Shown here: positions 53,416-63,867 of the stretch, one piece after another
How positions within the stretch are numbered: position 1 is the stretch's first letter
How the letters are laid out: each line of letters starts with the position of its first letter
DNA from: Puniceibacterium antarcticum
GTDB lineage: Bacteria; Pseudomonadota; Alphaproteobacteria; Rhodobacterales; Rhodobacteraceae
Length of the DNA: 64,000 nucleotides
Direction: 5' to 3'
NCBI RefSeq assembly: GCF_002760615.1
Contig: NZ_AWWI01000182.1
Span: forward strand, 62,001-126,000
Position numbers and translations under genes: made by a program
The notes under the pieces: model-generated
What the model saw: the letters and a program-made list of their open reading frames with translations, nothing else
Told to the model about the DNA's origin: nothing
Databases searched by the model: none

Positions 53416-55554
53416 TCAGGCGGACTTCAGCTGCAGCCTGCGCGCATGCAGCACCGGTTCGGTATAGCCTGACGGCTGCACACGGCCCCGGAACACCAGA
53501 TCACAGGCCGCCTGAAACGCAATCCCGCCAAAGTCGGGCGCCATGGCGCGATATTCGGAATCCACGGCGTTCTGACCATCCACCACCACGGCCATCTTGC
53601 GCAGCACCTCCATCACTGTGGCCTCGCTCACCACGTCATGGTGCAGCCAGTTGGCGATGTGCTGGGCGGAAATCCGGCAGGTCGCGCGGTCTTCCATCAG
53701 CCCGACGTTGTTGATGTCGGGCACCTTGGAACAGCCGACCCCCTGATCGATCCAGCGGACAACGTAGCCCAGAATGCCTTGGGCGTTGTTCTCGACCTCG
53801 CGCAGCACCTGATCGTCGGACCATTTCTGGAAGGTCGCCAGCGGGATATCGAGGATCGTATCCACATGCGCACGCCGTCCGCCCTTGCGCAGTTTTGCCT
53901 GCACAGCGAACACATCGACCTTGTGATAATGCAGCGCATGCAGCGTCGCGGCGGTCGGTGACGGAACCCAGGCACAGTTGGCACCGGCCTTCGGATGGTC
54001 GATTTTCTGTTCCAGCATCGCGGCCATCATGTCGGGCATGGCCCACATGCCCTTGCCGATCTGCGCGCGGCCCGACAGCCCACATTCCAGACCGATGTCC
54101 ACATTGCGGTTCTCATAGCCGCCGATCCAGGCCTTGCGCTTGATGAAATCCTTGCGGCTGAATGGCCCGGCCTCCATCGAGGTGTGAATCTCATCCCCGG
54201 TGCGATCAAGGAAGCCGGTGTTGATAAAGGCAACCCGGCTCTTGGCGGCGCGGATACATTGCTTGAGGTTGACCGACGTGCGGCGCTCCTCATCCATGAT
54301 CCCCAGCTTCACGGTGTTCTGCGGCAGGCCCAGCACCTTTTCGACAAAGCTGAAGGTTTCATCGGCAAAGGACACTTCCTCGGGTCCGTGCATCTTGGGC
54401 TTGACCACATAGACCGATCCGGTGACCGAATTGCCGCCGTCCCGCGCCAGATCGTGTTTGGCGATCAGCGCAGTGATCATGGCATCCATCAGCCCCTCGA
54501 ACACCTCGTTGCCGTCGCGGTCAAGGATCGCGGGGTTGGTCATCAGATGCCCGACATTGCGCACCAGCATCAGCGCCCGCCCCTTGAGGGACACGGAGCC
54601 CCCATCGGGTGCCGTATAGACCCGGTCCGGATTCAGCGCGCGGGTCAGAGACTGCCCACCCTTCTCAAAGGTCTCTTCCAGATCACCCTTCATCAGACCC
54701 AGCCAGTTGGCATAGGCCTGTGTCTTGTCCTCACCATCGACGCAGGCAACGGAATCCTCACAATCCATGATTGCGGAAATCGCGCTTTCCATCTGCACAT
54801 CGGCCAGCCCGCACTGATCGCGGCTGCCGATGCGGTGGGTACGGTCGAACACCAGCTCCACATGCAGCGCGTTGTTGCGCAGCACGACAGCCTCTGGCGC
54901 GCGGGGGTGGCCCTTGTAGCCGACGAACTTCGACGGATCGACCAGCGGCATGTCATCCACCAGCAGCGCACCGTTGCTGATATGGTAGCGGCGCGCATCG
55001 GCGTGGCTGCCACCGTCAATCGGGAACGCCTCGTCCAGAAACACCCGCGCCCGCGCCACGACCCGCGCACCGCGGCCCTTGTCATATCCCCCTTTGGGGG
55101 CCGGTGATCCCATGGCATCCGTGCCATAGAACCCGTCATAAAGGCTCCCCCAGCGCGCATTCGCCGCGTTCAGCGCATAACGGGCATTGGTGATCGGCAC
55201 GACCAGCTGCGGCCCCGGCACGGTGGCGATCTCGGGGTCGACATTGGTCGTGTCGATCTCGAAATCATCTCCCTCGGGCAGCAGATAGCCGATCTCGCTC
55301 AGGAACGCCTTGTAGGCTTCGTGATCATGCGGCTGGTTGCGGTGATTGATATGCCAGCCATCAATCTGGGTCTGCAGCTCTTCGCGCCGCTCCAGCAGCG
55401 CGCGGTTGCGCGGGCCGAAATCATGGATCAGCTCTGACAGCCCCTGCCAGAAGGCTTCGGGCTCGACATCCGTCCCGGGCAACGCTTTTTCTTCAATAAA
55501 GGTGCAAAGAATTTCGTCGATCTGAAGATCGGATCGGGTGATGCGGGTTGTCAT
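53416..55554 (-). CDS. glcB: Malate synthase G
   Basis: A 712-residue malate synthase G condenses glyoxylate with acetyl-CoA. Landmarks are [21 protein letters not shown], the catalytic core with [14 protein letters not shown] and [37 protein letters not shown], and the second active-site region with [21 protein letters not shown]. Length fits the G type (about 720), not the shorter A type. The ATG at 55554 has GGGGAGG upstream. A motif resembling one before acnA lies 26 bases before the start. Confidence 0.96.
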   Translation of the reverse strand: MTTRITRSDLQIDEILCTFIEEKALPGTDVEPEAFWQGLSELIHDFGPRNRALLERREELQTQIDGWHINHRNQPHDHEAYKAFLSEIGYLLPEGDDFEIDTTNVDPEIATVPGPQLVVPITNARYALNAANARWGSLYDGFYGTDAMGSPAPKGGYDKGRGARVVARARVFLDEAFPIDGGSHADARRYHISNGALLVDDMPLVDPSKFVGYKGHPRAPEAVVLRNNALHVELVFDRTHRIGSRDQCGLADVQMESAISAIMDCEDSVACVDGEDKTQAYANWLGLMKGDLEETFEKGGQSLTRALNPDRVYTAPDGGSVSLKGRALMLVRNVGHLMTNPAILDRDGNEVFEGLMDAMITALIAKHDLARDGGNSVTGSVYVVKPKMHGPEEVSFADETFSFVEKVLGLPQNTVKLGIMDEERRTSVNLKQCIRAAKSRVAFINTGFLDRTGDEIHTSMEAGPFSRKDFIKRKAWIGGYENRNVDIGLECGLSGRAQIGKGMWAMPDMMAAMLEQKIDHPKAGANCAWVPSPTAATLHALHYHKVDVFAVQAKLRKGGRRAHVDTILDIPLATFQKWSDDQVLREVENNAQGILGYVVRWIDQGVGCSKVPDINNVGLMEDRATCRISAQHIANWLHHDVVSEATVMEVLRKMAVVVDGQNAVDSEYRAMAPDFGGIAFQAACDLVFRGRVQPSGYTEPVLHARRLQLKSA

Positions 55555-55579
55555 GGCGGCCTCCCCTTGGCGTGAAACA

Positions 55580-55597
55580 GTATGCAATCGTGTGCAT
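55580..55597. promoter_or_regulatory. Putative regulator site upstream of glcB, similar to one upstream of acnA
   Basis: GTATGCAATCGTGTGCAT contains the inverted repeat ATGCA-N6-TGCAT and matches the acnA-upstream motif (2263-2280) in 13 of 18 positions. The remainder of the 355-base gap 55555-55909 shows no credible gene. Confidence 0.45.
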
Positions 55598-55851
55598 CAT
55601 TAGAAAATGTGTTTCCGATAGGCAACTGGATTGGTTATTAAATTTTACCGCAATGACCATTTTCGCTGCACGGATCGCGATTTTCTGGCTCTTTTCATGG
55701 CAGGAGGACTGGAGCCTCAGCGCCTTTCATCTCTGCGAATATGCCGCTCAGCCTGCCCGAAATTGCGGGTCCTGTCCCGGAAAACCTGAACACCGGCGGC
55801 GCATCCATCGCTTGAGTGGCAGCAAATGGGCAGTTCCGACGCTCTGACATG

Positions 55852-55884
55852 AAAAAGGGCCCAAGGCGTCATCACGCCCGGGCC
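55852..55884 (-). terminator. Terminator of the small membrane protein gene
   Basis: On the minus strand GGCCCGGGCG and CGCCTTGGGCC pair, with two mismatches in the middle, and are followed by CTTTTT. It lies about 25 bases after the stop at 55910. Confidence 0.8.
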
Positions 55885-55909
55885 ACCGTCGTCGCGCCAT
55901 TTGCTGGTG

Positions 55910-56107
55910 TCACTCGGTCTCGACCACCGCGCCGGTACGCCCGTCGATCTGTGTCTCTGCGCCTTCGGGTCCGTCCGACTGAATAAACGTCCAAGCGACG
56001 AAGCCCACCAAGAGGATCGCGACATAGACCATCACAGCCTTTATCCCCAGAAGGGACGCTTTATGCTTTTTCTCTTCGCTTTTCACATTCGTATCGGGAG
56101 CAGACAT
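55910..56107 (-). CDS. Small single-helix membrane protein (65 aa)
   Basis: A 65-residue protein: charged N-terminal tail rich in Lys and Glu, one helix (VMVYVAILLVGFVAWTFIQ, about residues 25-43) and an acidic periplasmic tail. The ATG follows GAAAGGAGAGCCG, a near-ideal ribosome site, and a good terminator follows the stop, so it is a real single gene. No family is recognised. It is divergent from pepN. Confidence 0.75.
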   Translation of the reverse strand: MSAPDTNVKSEEKKHKASLLGIKAVMVYVAILLVGFVAWTFIQSDGPEGAETQIDGRTGAVVETE

Positions 56108-56231
56108 CGGCTCTCCTTTCTGAAAAACACGATCAACGCTGTTGCAGCGTCGGTTTCACAGTCCTAACACTCAGACAAATGACGCGGTTCCAATAAAAAC
56201 GGGCCTGCGGAGCGAACAGGAGAGACCCGAA

Positions 56232-58781
56232 ATGAAAGATGCCGCCCCCCAGACCATCTATCTGAGCGACTATACCCCCTTTGGTTTCGTGGTTGAGGAG
56301 GTGCACTTGACCTTCCGCCTCGCCCCCACCAGCACCCGGGTTCTGAGCCGCATCAAATTCGCGCCGAACCCCGATGCGACAGACAAGACATTTTTTCTGC
56401 ATGGCGAAGATCTGAAACTGATCGCGGCCAAGATCGACGGCAAGCCCGCCGATCCCAAGGTAACCCCCGAGGGGCTGACATGCCCCGTGCCCGACAAGCC
56501 CTTTGTCTGGGAGGCCGAGGTCGAAATCTCGCCCCAGACGAACACCGCGCTTGAGGGGCTCTATATGTCCAACGGCATGTACTGCACCCAGTGCGAGGCC
56601 GAGGGCTTCCGCAAGATCACCTATTATCCCGACCGCCCCGACGTGATGTCGGTCTTTACCGTCCGTATCGAAGGCCCGCATCCCGTGCTGCTGTCCAACG
56701 GCAACCCCAAGGATTCGGGTGATGGCTGGGCCGAATGGCGCGACCCCTGGCCGAAACCGTCCTATCTGTTCGCGCTGGTCGCGGGCGATCTGGTCAACTT
56801 CCCCGGTGCATTCACCACCTGCTCGGGCAAGGATGTCGAACTGAACATCTGGATCCGCCCCGGCGATGAAGGCAAATGCGCCTTTGGCATGGAGGCGCTG
56901 AAAAAGTCGATGCGCTGGGATGAAGAGGTGTACGGGCGCGAATACGACCTCGACATCTTCAACATCGTCGCGGTCGATGATTTCAACATGGGCGCGATGG
57001 AGAACAAGGGGCTGAACGTCTTCAACTCCTCTGCCGTCCTTGCCTCTCCCGAAACCAGCACGGACATGAACTTTGAACGCATCGAGGCGATCATCGCGCA
57101 TGAGTATTTCCACAACTGGACCGGCAACCGCATCACCTGCCGCGACTGGTTCCAGCTGTGCCTGAAAGAGGGTCTGACGGTGTTCCGCGATTCGCAGTTC
57201 ACCTCTGACATGCGTTCGGCCCCGGTCAAACGCATCAGTGATGTGATCGATCTGCGCGGCCGTCAGTTCCCCGAGGATCAGGGGCCGCTGTCCCACCCGG
57301 TCCGGCCAGAAAGCTTTCAGGAAATAAACAATTTCTACACCGCCACCGTCTATGAAAAGGGCGCCGAGGTGATCGGCATGCTCAAGCGGCTGGTTGGCGA
57401 TGAGGGCTATGCCGAGGCGCTGGAGCTGTATTTCGCCCGCCACGACGGTCAGGCCTGCACGATCGAGGACTGGCTGAAGGTGTTCGAGGATGTGACAGGT
57501 CGCGATCTGACCCAGTTCAAGCGCTGGTATTCCCAGTCTGGCACCCCGCGCCTGAAAGTGGCCGAGGATTACAGCGACGGCACCTATACGCTGACCTTTA
57601 CCCAGATGACGCCCCCCACCCCCGGTCAGGATGAAAAGCTGCCGCAGGTTCTGCCCATCGCGGTCGGCCTGCTGAACCCCAATGGCGATGAGGTGGTGAA
57701 AACCACGCTGCTGGAAATGACAGAGGCCGAACAAAGCTTTGAGTTCCACAATCTTGCGTCGAAACCCGTGCCCTCGCTGTTGCGCGGTTTTTCCGCGCCG
57801 GTGGTGCTGGACCGCACAGCAAGCCGCGAGGAACAGGTGTTCCTGCTGGCCCACGACACCGACGCATTCAACCGGTGGGAGGCAGGTCGTAATCTGGCCC
57901 GCAACAGCCTGATGGCGATGGTCCGGGACGGCGCAGCCCCCGATCAGGCCTATCTTGACGGTCTGGGCGCGCTGCTGCGCGATGACGATCTCGATCCCGC
58001 CTTCCGTGCGCTGATGTTGTCCGGCCCGTCGCAATCCGAACTGGCGCAGGCGCTGTTCGAGGATGGCGTCACTCCGGACCCCGATGCGATCTGGCAGGCC
58101 AAGGAAACCATGGCCGACACCATGGCCGCAACCTTCCGCGACCTGCTGCCCAAGCTGGCGTTCGAAGGCAAGGTGACGGACGCCTATGAGCCCAACGCCG
58201 AGCAATCCGGCAAGCGGGCATTGGGGGCGGCAGCGTTGTCATTGATGACCCGCCTGGACGGCGGCGAAGCGGCGCAAAAGCAGTTCGACAAGGCCGATAA
58301 CATGACGCTGCAACTGTCCGCGCTCAGCCAGCTTATTCAGGCAGGCAAGGATGCAGAAGCGGTGCAGGCGTTCCACGACCAGTGGAAAGATGACCGCCTG
58401 GTCATCGACAAATGGTTCGGCCTGCAGATCGGTGCAGCCCAGCCTGATCAGGTGGTGGACCGTGCCAAAGCGCTGAGCGCACATCCGGCATTCGACATGA
58501 AGAACCCCAACCGATTCCGCGCCGTCTTTGGCGCGCTGGCGATGAACCACGCCGGGTTCCACCGCAAGGATGGCGCGGGCTATGATCTGCTGGCAGACTG
58601 GTTGATCAAGCTTGATGCGATGAACCCGCAGACCACGGCGCGGATGTGTTCGGCCTTCCAGACATGGAAACGCTATGACACCGACCGCCAGGCGAAAATG
58701 AAGGCCGCGCTGGAGCGGATCGCAAGCCAGCCCAAGCTGTCACGCGATACAACCGAGATGGTGAGCCGCATCCTCGGATAA
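56232..58781 (+). CDS. pepN: Aminopeptidase N
   Basis: An 849-residue M1-family zinc aminopeptidase. It has the substrate motif GAMENKG (near residue 254) and the zinc site HEYFH (H290, E291, H294) with the third ligand E313 18 residues later, followed by the beta-sandwich and helical C-terminal domains of the bacterial PepN type. It removes N-terminal residues from cytoplasmic peptides. The ATG at 56232 follows AGGAGAG. It appears to be monocistronic. Confidence 0.96.
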   Translation: MKDAAPQTIYLSDYTPFGFVVEEVHLTFRLAPTSTRVLSRIKFAPNPDATDKTFFLHGEDLKLIAAKIDGKPADPKVTPEGLTCPVPDKPFVWEAEVEISPQTNTALEGLYMSNGMYCTQCEAEGFRKITYYPDRPDVMSVFTVRIEGPHPVLLSNGNPKDSGDGWAEWRDPWPKPSYLFALVAGDLVNFPGAFTTCSGKDVELNIWIRPGDEGKCAFGMEALKKSMRWDEEVYGREYDLDIFNIVAVDDFNMGAMENKGLNVFNSSAVLASPETSTDMNFERIEAIIAHEYFHNWTGNRITCRDWFQLCLKEGLTVFRDSQFTSDMRSAPVKRISDVIDLRGRQFPEDQGPLSHPVRPESFQEINNFYTATVYEKGAEVIGMLKRLVGDEGYAEALELYFARHDGQACTIEDWLKVFEDVTGRDLTQFKRWYSQSGTPRLKVAEDYSDGTYTLTFTQMTPPTPGQDEKLPQVLPIAVGLLNPNGDEVVKTTLLEMTEAEQSFEFHNLASKPVPSLLRGFSAPVVLDRTASREEQVFLLAHDTDAFNRWEAGRNLARNSLMAMVRDGAAPDQAYLDGLGALLRDDDLDPAFRALMLSGPSQSELAQALFEDGVTPDPDAIWQAKETMADTMAATFRDLLPKLAFEGKVTDAYEPNAEQSGKRALGAAALSLMTRLDGGEAAQKQFDKADNMTLQLSALSQLIQAGKDAEAVQAFHDQWKDDRLVIDKWFGLQIGAAQPDQVVDRAKALSAHPAFDMKNPNRFRAVFGALAMNHAGFHRKDGAGYDLLADWLIKLDAMNPQTTARMCSAFQTWKRYDTDRQAKMKAALERIASQPKLSRDTTEMVSRILG

Positions 58782-58795
58782 CCAAGGCTTCCGGT

Positions 58796-58829
58796 CCTGT
58801 GGCTGCGCCAAAATCGGCGCGGCCACAGG
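58796..58829. repeat. Long hairpin after pepN
   Basis: CCTGTGGC and GCCACAGG enclose a second stem GCGCC/GGCGC with loop AAAATC. It begins 15 bases after the pepN stop. No T-run follows at once, so it may be a weak terminator or a 3'-end stabiliser. Confidence 0.65.
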
Positions 58830-58883
58830 CGTAGCGTCCTTGCGTAGGAGTCGTACTGCTAGCGCCGCCAAAACAGACGACTA

Positions 58884-58898
58884 TTAATTCGACGTTAA
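58884..58898 (+). promoter_or_regulatory. CtrA binding box (TTAA-N7-TTAA), second copy
   Basis: TTAATTCGACGTTAA matches the CtrA consensus exactly. It lies in the 313-base gap 58782-59094, 196 bases before the acyltransferase start. The distance is long for direct activation unless the 5' leader is long or an unrecognised small gene lies between. Confidence 0.5.
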
Positions 58899-59094
58899 AA
58901 AAGCCCGCTGTCCCTGTTCAATGCCAAGTTTTTTCGATAATTCGACGGAACCAGCCGGCACCCTTCCGCGTTGGGCAGTCGGATATGCCAAATTTCCGTG
59001 CAATTCGGGAACGGTACATTCAGGGGTTTGCGCAGTAGAGCAGGCTGCGCGACCCTGTCACAGATGTGTTGCAATGACCTGTTCTGAGTGACCT

Positions 59095-59961
59095 ATGCAG
59101 GACCGTATCGACCCATTGATCCAAGAACGCGCGCCGTGGCTTTTTGCCAAAAGGCCGGGAACACGTCACGCCCGCGCGACACTGAATTTCCTGCTCGGGT
59201 ACGACAAGACCGTATCGCTGGCATCCGCATTCGAGGAAATGCCCTCTAATCAGATAATGGGAGCGCTTGGCAAGCTGTTGGCGCGCGACGTTGAGGTCGC
59301 GGGGCTTGGCCACGTTCCCCGTCACGGTGCGGCACTGATCGTCGCAAACCATCCCACCGGCATTGCCGACGGGATCATCCTGAACCACCTGCTGAACCAG
59401 GTGCGCCCGGATGCCTATTTCTTTGCCAATCACGATATTCTGCGCCTGTTGCCGCAGATGTCCGACATGATCGCGCCCGTCGAATGGCGCAAGGACAAGC
59501 GCAGCCATGGCAAGACACGCGAAACGATGGCCTTTACCCGCAAGGCGGTCAAAGAGGGTCGTCTGGGCGTGATTTTCCCCTCAGGACGTCTGGCCAAGCG
59601 GCAGGGTTTGTCCCTGCACGAACGGCCCTGGATGGCCTCGGCCGCGATGATCGCGCGGAAATTTGATCTGCCGGTCATTCCGGTCAACATTCAGGCGCGC
59701 AATTCGGTGCTGTTCTATCTATTCGACCTCATTCACCCTACTCTGCGCGACATCACCCTGTTCCATGAAACGCTGAACAAGCACCGCCAGCCTTTCCGCG
59801 TGACGGTGGGCGAGCCGATTTCGGCCAGCGCCCTGCCCGCCAAATCCGAAGAGAGCATCCAGATGCTGCGCCGTGCCACACTGGCATTGGGTGGAGCGCG
59901 CGCGCCTGCGGTGTCACTGGTGGACAGCACACGCAGACCATCCTGGCTCAAGGCGTACTGA
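59095..59961 (+). CDS. PlsC-like lysophospholipid/glycerol acyltransferase
   Basis: A 288-residue protein of the PlsC acyltransferase superfamily. The catalytic HX4D motif reads NHPTGIADG (near residue 83), followed by the glycerol-phosphate-site-like FPSGRLAKR and VIPVNIQARNS. No clear transmembrane helix is present, so it is probably a peripheral enzyme. Possible roles are phosphatidic acid or ornithine-lipid synthesis; the choice cannot be made from sequence. It converges on the transglycosylase gene after eight bases. Confidence 0.82.
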   Translation: MQDRIDPLIQERAPWLFAKRPGTRHARATLNFLLGYDKTVSLASAFEEMPSNQIMGALGKLLARDVEVAGLGHVPRHGAALIVANHPTGIADGIILNHLLNQVRPDAYFFANHDILRLLPQMSDMIAPVEWRKDKRSHGKTRETMAFTRKAVKEGRLGVIFPSGRLAKRQGLSLHERPWMASAAMIARKFDLPVIPVNIQARNSVLFYLFDLIHPTLRDITLFHETLNKHRQPFRVTVGEPISASALPAKSEESIQMLRRATLALGGARAPAVSLVDSTRRPSWLKAY

Positions 59962-59969
59962 GGCAGAAC

Positions 59970-60623
59970 CTAATTCTCGGGCGGATCCTGTTCGGGCATC
60001 TGGCAATAACTTTGCGATCGGGTCCAGGACATCATGTCCTCGCGCTTTTCCTCGCTGCGGAAGGGACCCCAGTCGGCGGCAACGCCGCGCATTCCGTTTG
60101 ACACCACGCCATCCCGGGCCACCGTCTTGGACATGATGCGCAGGGCACAGGACAGGTTGGCCGGGCCAGAGGTCAGCTCATCCCCGCTGCGCGCACGACA
60201 GCCGTAGTTACGCGCCGTTCCAGGAAAGATCTGCAGCAACCCATACCATCTTCCGCCGCCCACAGCGTTGGGGCGATAGGTGCTTTCGTGTTTGGCCATG
60301 GCCGACAGAAGGCCGATCCAGAACGCCTCGCGTTCGGCCTTGTCTGCATGACGATACGCCGGGCACCAAGCATCGATGTCGCGCGGCACAAGCCTAGGCA
60401 GGGTTTTCGCGTGTCCGCGCAAAGCAGAAACGGCGGCAAGGGTCCACAACCTTCCCCGTTCTCGATCGCTCCACCGCATCGGAGGCGGCCCATCCGGACG
60501 TGCGACGGGCCGCATGGTTTGAACAACCGCAGAGGGCGAGAGCGAGGGAAATTGCTCTGACGTCGTCGCCCACGCCAGTTGGGGCGAAAGGATCATCGCT
60601 AAAAGGAGGGTAATGCGCAGCAT
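59970..60623 (-). CDS. SLT-type lytic transglycosylase
   Basis: A 217-residue protein with a signal peptide (LLLAMILSPQLAWA, about residues 5-18) and an SLT lysozyme-like domain: catalytic E113 in AKHESTY, then GRWYGLLQIFPGTARNYGC (residues 124-142). Three or four cysteines may form disulfides. It would cleave peptidoglycan in the periplasm. It is short for the family, with only the catalytic domain. Confidence 0.85.
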   Translation of the reverse strand: MLRITLLLAMILSPQLAWATTSEQFPSLSPSAVVQTMRPVARPDGPPPMRWSDRERGRLWTLAAVSALRGHAKTLPRLVPRDIDAWCPAYRHADKAEREAFWIGLLSAMAKHESTYRPNAVGGGRWYGLLQIFPGTARNYGCRARSGDELTSGPANLSCALRIMSKTVARDGVVSNGMRGVAADWGPFRSEEKREDMMSWTRSQSYCQMPEQDPPEN

Positions 60624-60780
60624 GGCAGCGACCTTGCCCAGATATCAGCGCGCGCGCAAGCCTGACAGGCGACGCTGCTAGGGACCCGGTGACCATAATA
60701 GTAAAACTTGAAGATATTGATCGTGGAAATGCCGAAAGAAAGGCCCCAAACGGCTCTAAAACTGCCATTCTTGGGCCGGA

Positions 60781-62043
60781 ATGCGCGGGCACTGTCGCGT
60801 AATGGAAAACCCGTATCTTGATAATGCCCTGCGCTATTTGCGCCAGACCCTCGCTGGATTGCGCTGCGCGTTCAGCCTGAAGTTGCCTGCGCCAAACGCC
60901 CTGCATCCCGAGGCGGACACCCGGAAGCTCAGCATCGCGATCTGCGAAAGAACGCCGCAAGAACAGGCGATGGAGTATCACTTTGCCCAAGGCCAGTTTC
61001 TGGCGCGTCAGGAACGGTGGGACGACCTTGCGCTGATGTTGCGTAGCCTTGATCACCAGCGCGCCACCACACCCGGCGGCACACCCGTGGCAGAGGTGCT
61101 GGCCCAGGCTGCGCGCGCCGATGCCGTGGACTGCGCCCGCGCGGCGGTGCAACAAGGCGATGTGCAGGGCGCCTTGGCGCCGCTGGCCGCGCTGGAGGAG
61201 GTGCTGGCCGACCACCCCGGCGATCACACTGTCGGGCTGGTGGTTGCTATGGCCCATATCGACGTCGGATGGGTCTGGCGCGGCAAAGCCCTGTCAGAGG
61301 AAATGCCGCCAGAGCGGCGTGCCGCCTTTTACGCCCATTTCCGAAGCGCGTCGCAGATCATTGATCAGTTTGATCCCTTCGCACAGCAGTCCCCGGCAGT
61401 GGCCGCTGCGCGCTGCGCGCTGCTGCCCGCAGAGCCGCGCCCCTCTTCTAGGGTAGCGGATGATTACGAGGATCTGATCGACCTCGACCCGCAGTGCGCG
61501 CGCCACATGCGCGATCTGGGCCGCCACCTGCTGCCGCGCTGGTACGGCAGTTATGCCCGGCTGGATCTTGAGGCGCGGCGCACCACAGCCCGCACCCATG
61601 ACATCTGGGGCGGCGGCGCCTACGTCTGGGTGTATCTTGACACCCTTGCCAGCGATCCCGGTACGCTCGAGCATCTGGACGGCGCGCTGTTCGCAGAAGG
61701 TCTGCATGACATTCTGGAGCGTCGCCCGGATCAGCACACCGTCAACCTTCTGGCCGCGTCGCTCGCGTTTATCCAAAGCCGCAGATCGCCCCTCGGCGGT
61801 ACTTTGGCCCGAGTTGCCGCCTGTTTCGACTGTGTTGTGCGCGACCACCTGCGCGAAGTTCACCCTATGGTCTGGGCAAACGTCCCGCCCCTCGACACGC
61901 TGCAGCCATTCGCAAGTTCACCAGAGCCACTGGCACGGGGCAAGGCGCGCGCGATGGCGGTCCTGAGCGGCCTGTTCGCAGAGGATATCCGCAAGAACCG
62001 CGACATCCGGTTCGACCCGGACGGGCTGCACATCACCGGCTGA
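60781..62043 (+). CDS. Conserved-looking hypothetical protein (420 aa), function unknown
   Basis: A 420-residue soluble, mainly alpha-helical protein rich in Ala, Arg, Asp and Leu. Segments such as EYHFAQGQFLARQERWDDLALMLRSLDHQR and DAVDCARAAVQQGDVQGALAPLAALEEVLADHPGD look TPR-like. A central part has YEDLIDLDPQCARHMRDLGRHLLPRWYGSYARLDLEARR and THDIWGGGAYVWVYLDTL. No signal peptide or catalytic motif is seen. Codon use resembles neighbouring genes. The start is uncertain: ATG 60781 or 60802 (MENPYLDN). Confidence 0.7.
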   Translation: MRGHCRVMENPYLDNALRYLRQTLAGLRCAFSLKLPAPNALHPEADTRKLSIAICERTPQEQAMEYHFAQGQFLARQERWDDLALMLRSLDHQRATTPGGTPVAEVLAQAARADAVDCARAAVQQGDVQGALAPLAALEEVLADHPGDHTVGLVVAMAHIDVGWVWRGKALSEEMPPERRAAFYAHFRSASQIIDQFDPFAQQSPAVAAARCALLPAEPRPSSRVADDYEDLIDLDPQCARHMRDLGRHLLPRWYGSYARLDLEARRTTARTHDIWGGGAYVWVYLDTLASDPGTLEHLDGALFAEGLHDILERRPDQHTVNLLAASLAFIQSRRSPLGGTLARVAACFDCVVRDHLREVHPMVWANVPPLDTLQPFASSPEPLARGKARAMAVLSGLFAEDIRKNRDIRFDPDGLHITG

Positions 62044-62140
62044 GCCGTCATAGCACAGGCCAATCCGAACGGTCCCCCCCTTGCCCCGGAGCGACACCTG
62101 CCCTAAGACCGGAGCGTTCATACGAATGAGGACGCAAGGC

Positions 62141-63655
62141 ATGTTGGATCTGAGCTACGACTCCCCCAAACCCAAGGTCATCGCCGGGGCCAAACACGAC
62201 TGGGAACTGGTGATCGGGATGGAGGTCCATGCCCAGATCGCAACCCAAGCCAAGCTGTTCTCGGGCGCGTCGACAAAATTCGGCGCCGAGCCAAATTCCA
62301 ACGTCGCCTTTGTGGACGCGGCCATGCCCGGCATGCTGCCCGTTATCAACGAATTCTGCGTCGAACAGGCCGTGCGGACGGGCCTTGGCCTCAAGGCAAA
62401 GATCAACCTTTTCAGCGCCTTCGACCGCAAGAACTATTTTTACCCGGACCTTCCGCAGGGCTATCAGATCTCCCAGCTTTACCACCCCATCGTGGGTGAA
62501 GGCGAAGTGCTGGTTGACATGGAACCCGGCATCGCGCGTCTGGTGCGGATCGAGCGGATCCATATCGAACAGGATGCGGGCAAATCGATCCATGACATGG
62601 ATCCCAACATGTCTTTTGTCGATCTCAACCGCACCGGTGTGGCGCTGATGGAGATTGTCAGCCGGCCCGATATCCGCGGTCCCGAAGAAGCCGCCGCCTA
62701 TGTGGTCAAGCTGCGCCAGATCCTGCGGTATCTTGGCACCTGCGATGGCAACATGCAGAACGGCAACCTGCGCGCGGATGTGAACGTGTCGGTCTGCCGT
62801 CCCGGCCAGTATGAGAAGTATCAGGAAACGCAGGACTTTTCGCACCTCGGCACGCGCTGCGAGATCAAGAACATGAACTCCATGCGGTTCATCCAGGCCG
62901 CGATTGATTACGAGGCCAAGCGCCAGATCGCAATCCTTGAAGCCGGCGGCTCGATTGATCAGGAAACCCGGCTGTATGATGCCGACAAGGGCGAAACCCG
63001 GTCGATGCGGTCCAAGGAAGAAGCGCATGATTACCGCTACTTCCCCGATCCGGACCTGTTGCCGCTGGAGATCGAGCAGGCCTGGGTTGATGCGATCGAA
63101 GCTTCGCTGCCCGAGCTGCCGGATGCCAAGAAGGCGCGGTTCGTCAAGGATTTCGGCCTGTCGGAATATGACGCCTCTGTGCTGACGGCGGACACGGCAA
63201 ATGCCGTTTATTTTGAAGAGGTTGTCGGCCTTTGCGGCGATGGGAAACTGTCAGCGAACTGGGTGATCAACGAGCTGTTCGGCCGTCTGAAAAAGGACGA
63301 CCGCGACATCACCGACTCACCCGTCTCGCCCAAGCAGCTGGCCGGGCTGATCACGCTGATCAAATCGGGCGACATCAACGGCAAGATCGCCAAGGACGTG
63401 TTCGAAATCACCTTCTCCGAAGGTGGCGATCCGGCTGATATTGTTGAGCAAAAAGGCCTCAAGCAGGTCACCGACACCGGCGCCATTGAGGCGGCTGTGG
63501 ACGCGGTGATCGCCGCCAATCCGGCGCAGGTGGAAAAGGCGAAACAGAACCCTAAACTTGCGGGCTGGTTCGTCGGTCAGGTGATGAAGTCCACCGGCGG
63601 CAAGGCGAACCCGGCGGCCGTGAACGAGATTGTGGCGTCCAAACTGGGCCTCTGA
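62141..63655 (+). CDS. gatB: Aspartyl/glutamyl-tRNA amidotransferase subunit B
   Basis: A 504-residue GatB. It has [23 protein letters not shown], the [12 protein letters not shown] region, [20 protein letters not shown], the signature [34 protein letters not shown] and a C-terminal tail domain. With GatA and GatC it converts Glu-tRNA-Gln and Asp-tRNA-Asn to the amidated forms. The ATG at 62141 has GAGG upstream; ATG 62126 is an alternative. gatA and gatC are not in the window. Confidence 0.97.
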   Translation: MLDLSYDSPKPKVIAGAKHDWELVIGMEVHAQIATQAKLFSGASTKFGAEPNSNVAFVDAAMPGMLPVINEFCVEQAVRTGLGLKAKINLFSAFDRKNYFYPDLPQGYQISQLYHPIVGEGEVLVDMEPGIARLVRIERIHIEQDAGKSIHDMDPNMSFVDLNRTGVALMEIVSRPDIRGPEEAAAYVVKLRQILRYLGTCDGNMQNGNLRADVNVSVCRPGQYEKYQETQDFSHLGTRCEIKNMNSMRFIQAAIDYEAKRQIAILEAGGSIDQETRLYDADKGETRSMRSKEEAHDYRYFPDPDLLPLEIEQAWVDAIEASLPELPDAKKARFVKDFGLSEYDASVLTADTANAVYFEEVVGLCGDGKLSANWVINELFGRLKKDDRDITDSPVSPKQLAGLITLIKSGDINGKIAKDVFEITFSEGGDPADIVEQKGLKQVTDTGAIEAAVDAVIAANPAQVEKAKQNPKLAGWFVGQVMKSTGGKANPAAVNEIVASKLGL

Positions 63656-63670
63656 CCCTCGCCAGACGGC

Positions 63671-63703
63671 GTATGGAAACCATATGGATTGCGTATGGCT
63701 GAC
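63671..63703 (+). repeat. Array of three 11-bp units (GTATGG iterons), locus 3
   Basis: GTATGGAAACC, ATATGGATTGC and GTATGGCTGAC follow at an exact 11-base period, 15 bases after the gatB stop. It differs at two positions from three units of locus 2 at 49802-49845. Confidence 0.8.
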
Positions 63704-63730
63704 GGCGCATTCGCGAAAATATACAAACAC

Positions 63731-63762
63731 AGGCCGCCGGGGCAGTCCGGCGGCCTGTTGCG
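63731..63762 (+). terminator. Probable terminator of gatB
   Basis: AGGCCGCCGG and CCGGCGGCCT form a perfect ten-base stem with a six-base loop, followed by a T-rich GTTGCGTTG stretch. The gap from here to 63867 shows no gene. Confidence 0.7.
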
Positions 63763-63867
63763 TTGTCATCCCCGCAGCGCAAGCAAGGCATTAGAAATAC
63801 CATTGGTGCGTAGAGCGCAGGGAAATCGGTGAGCAGACAGCCATTTGCGCGGCAGAGGCTGGCGTTC

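Noticed and set aside
55548-55847. 99-codon plus-strand frame before the small membrane protein
   Set aside because: It begins inside glcB, crosses its promoter region and has no motif or ribosome site.
56133-58205. 690-codon minus-strand frame opposite pepN
   Set aside because: Antisense shadow of aminopeptidase N, whose zinc and GAMEN motifs are clear.
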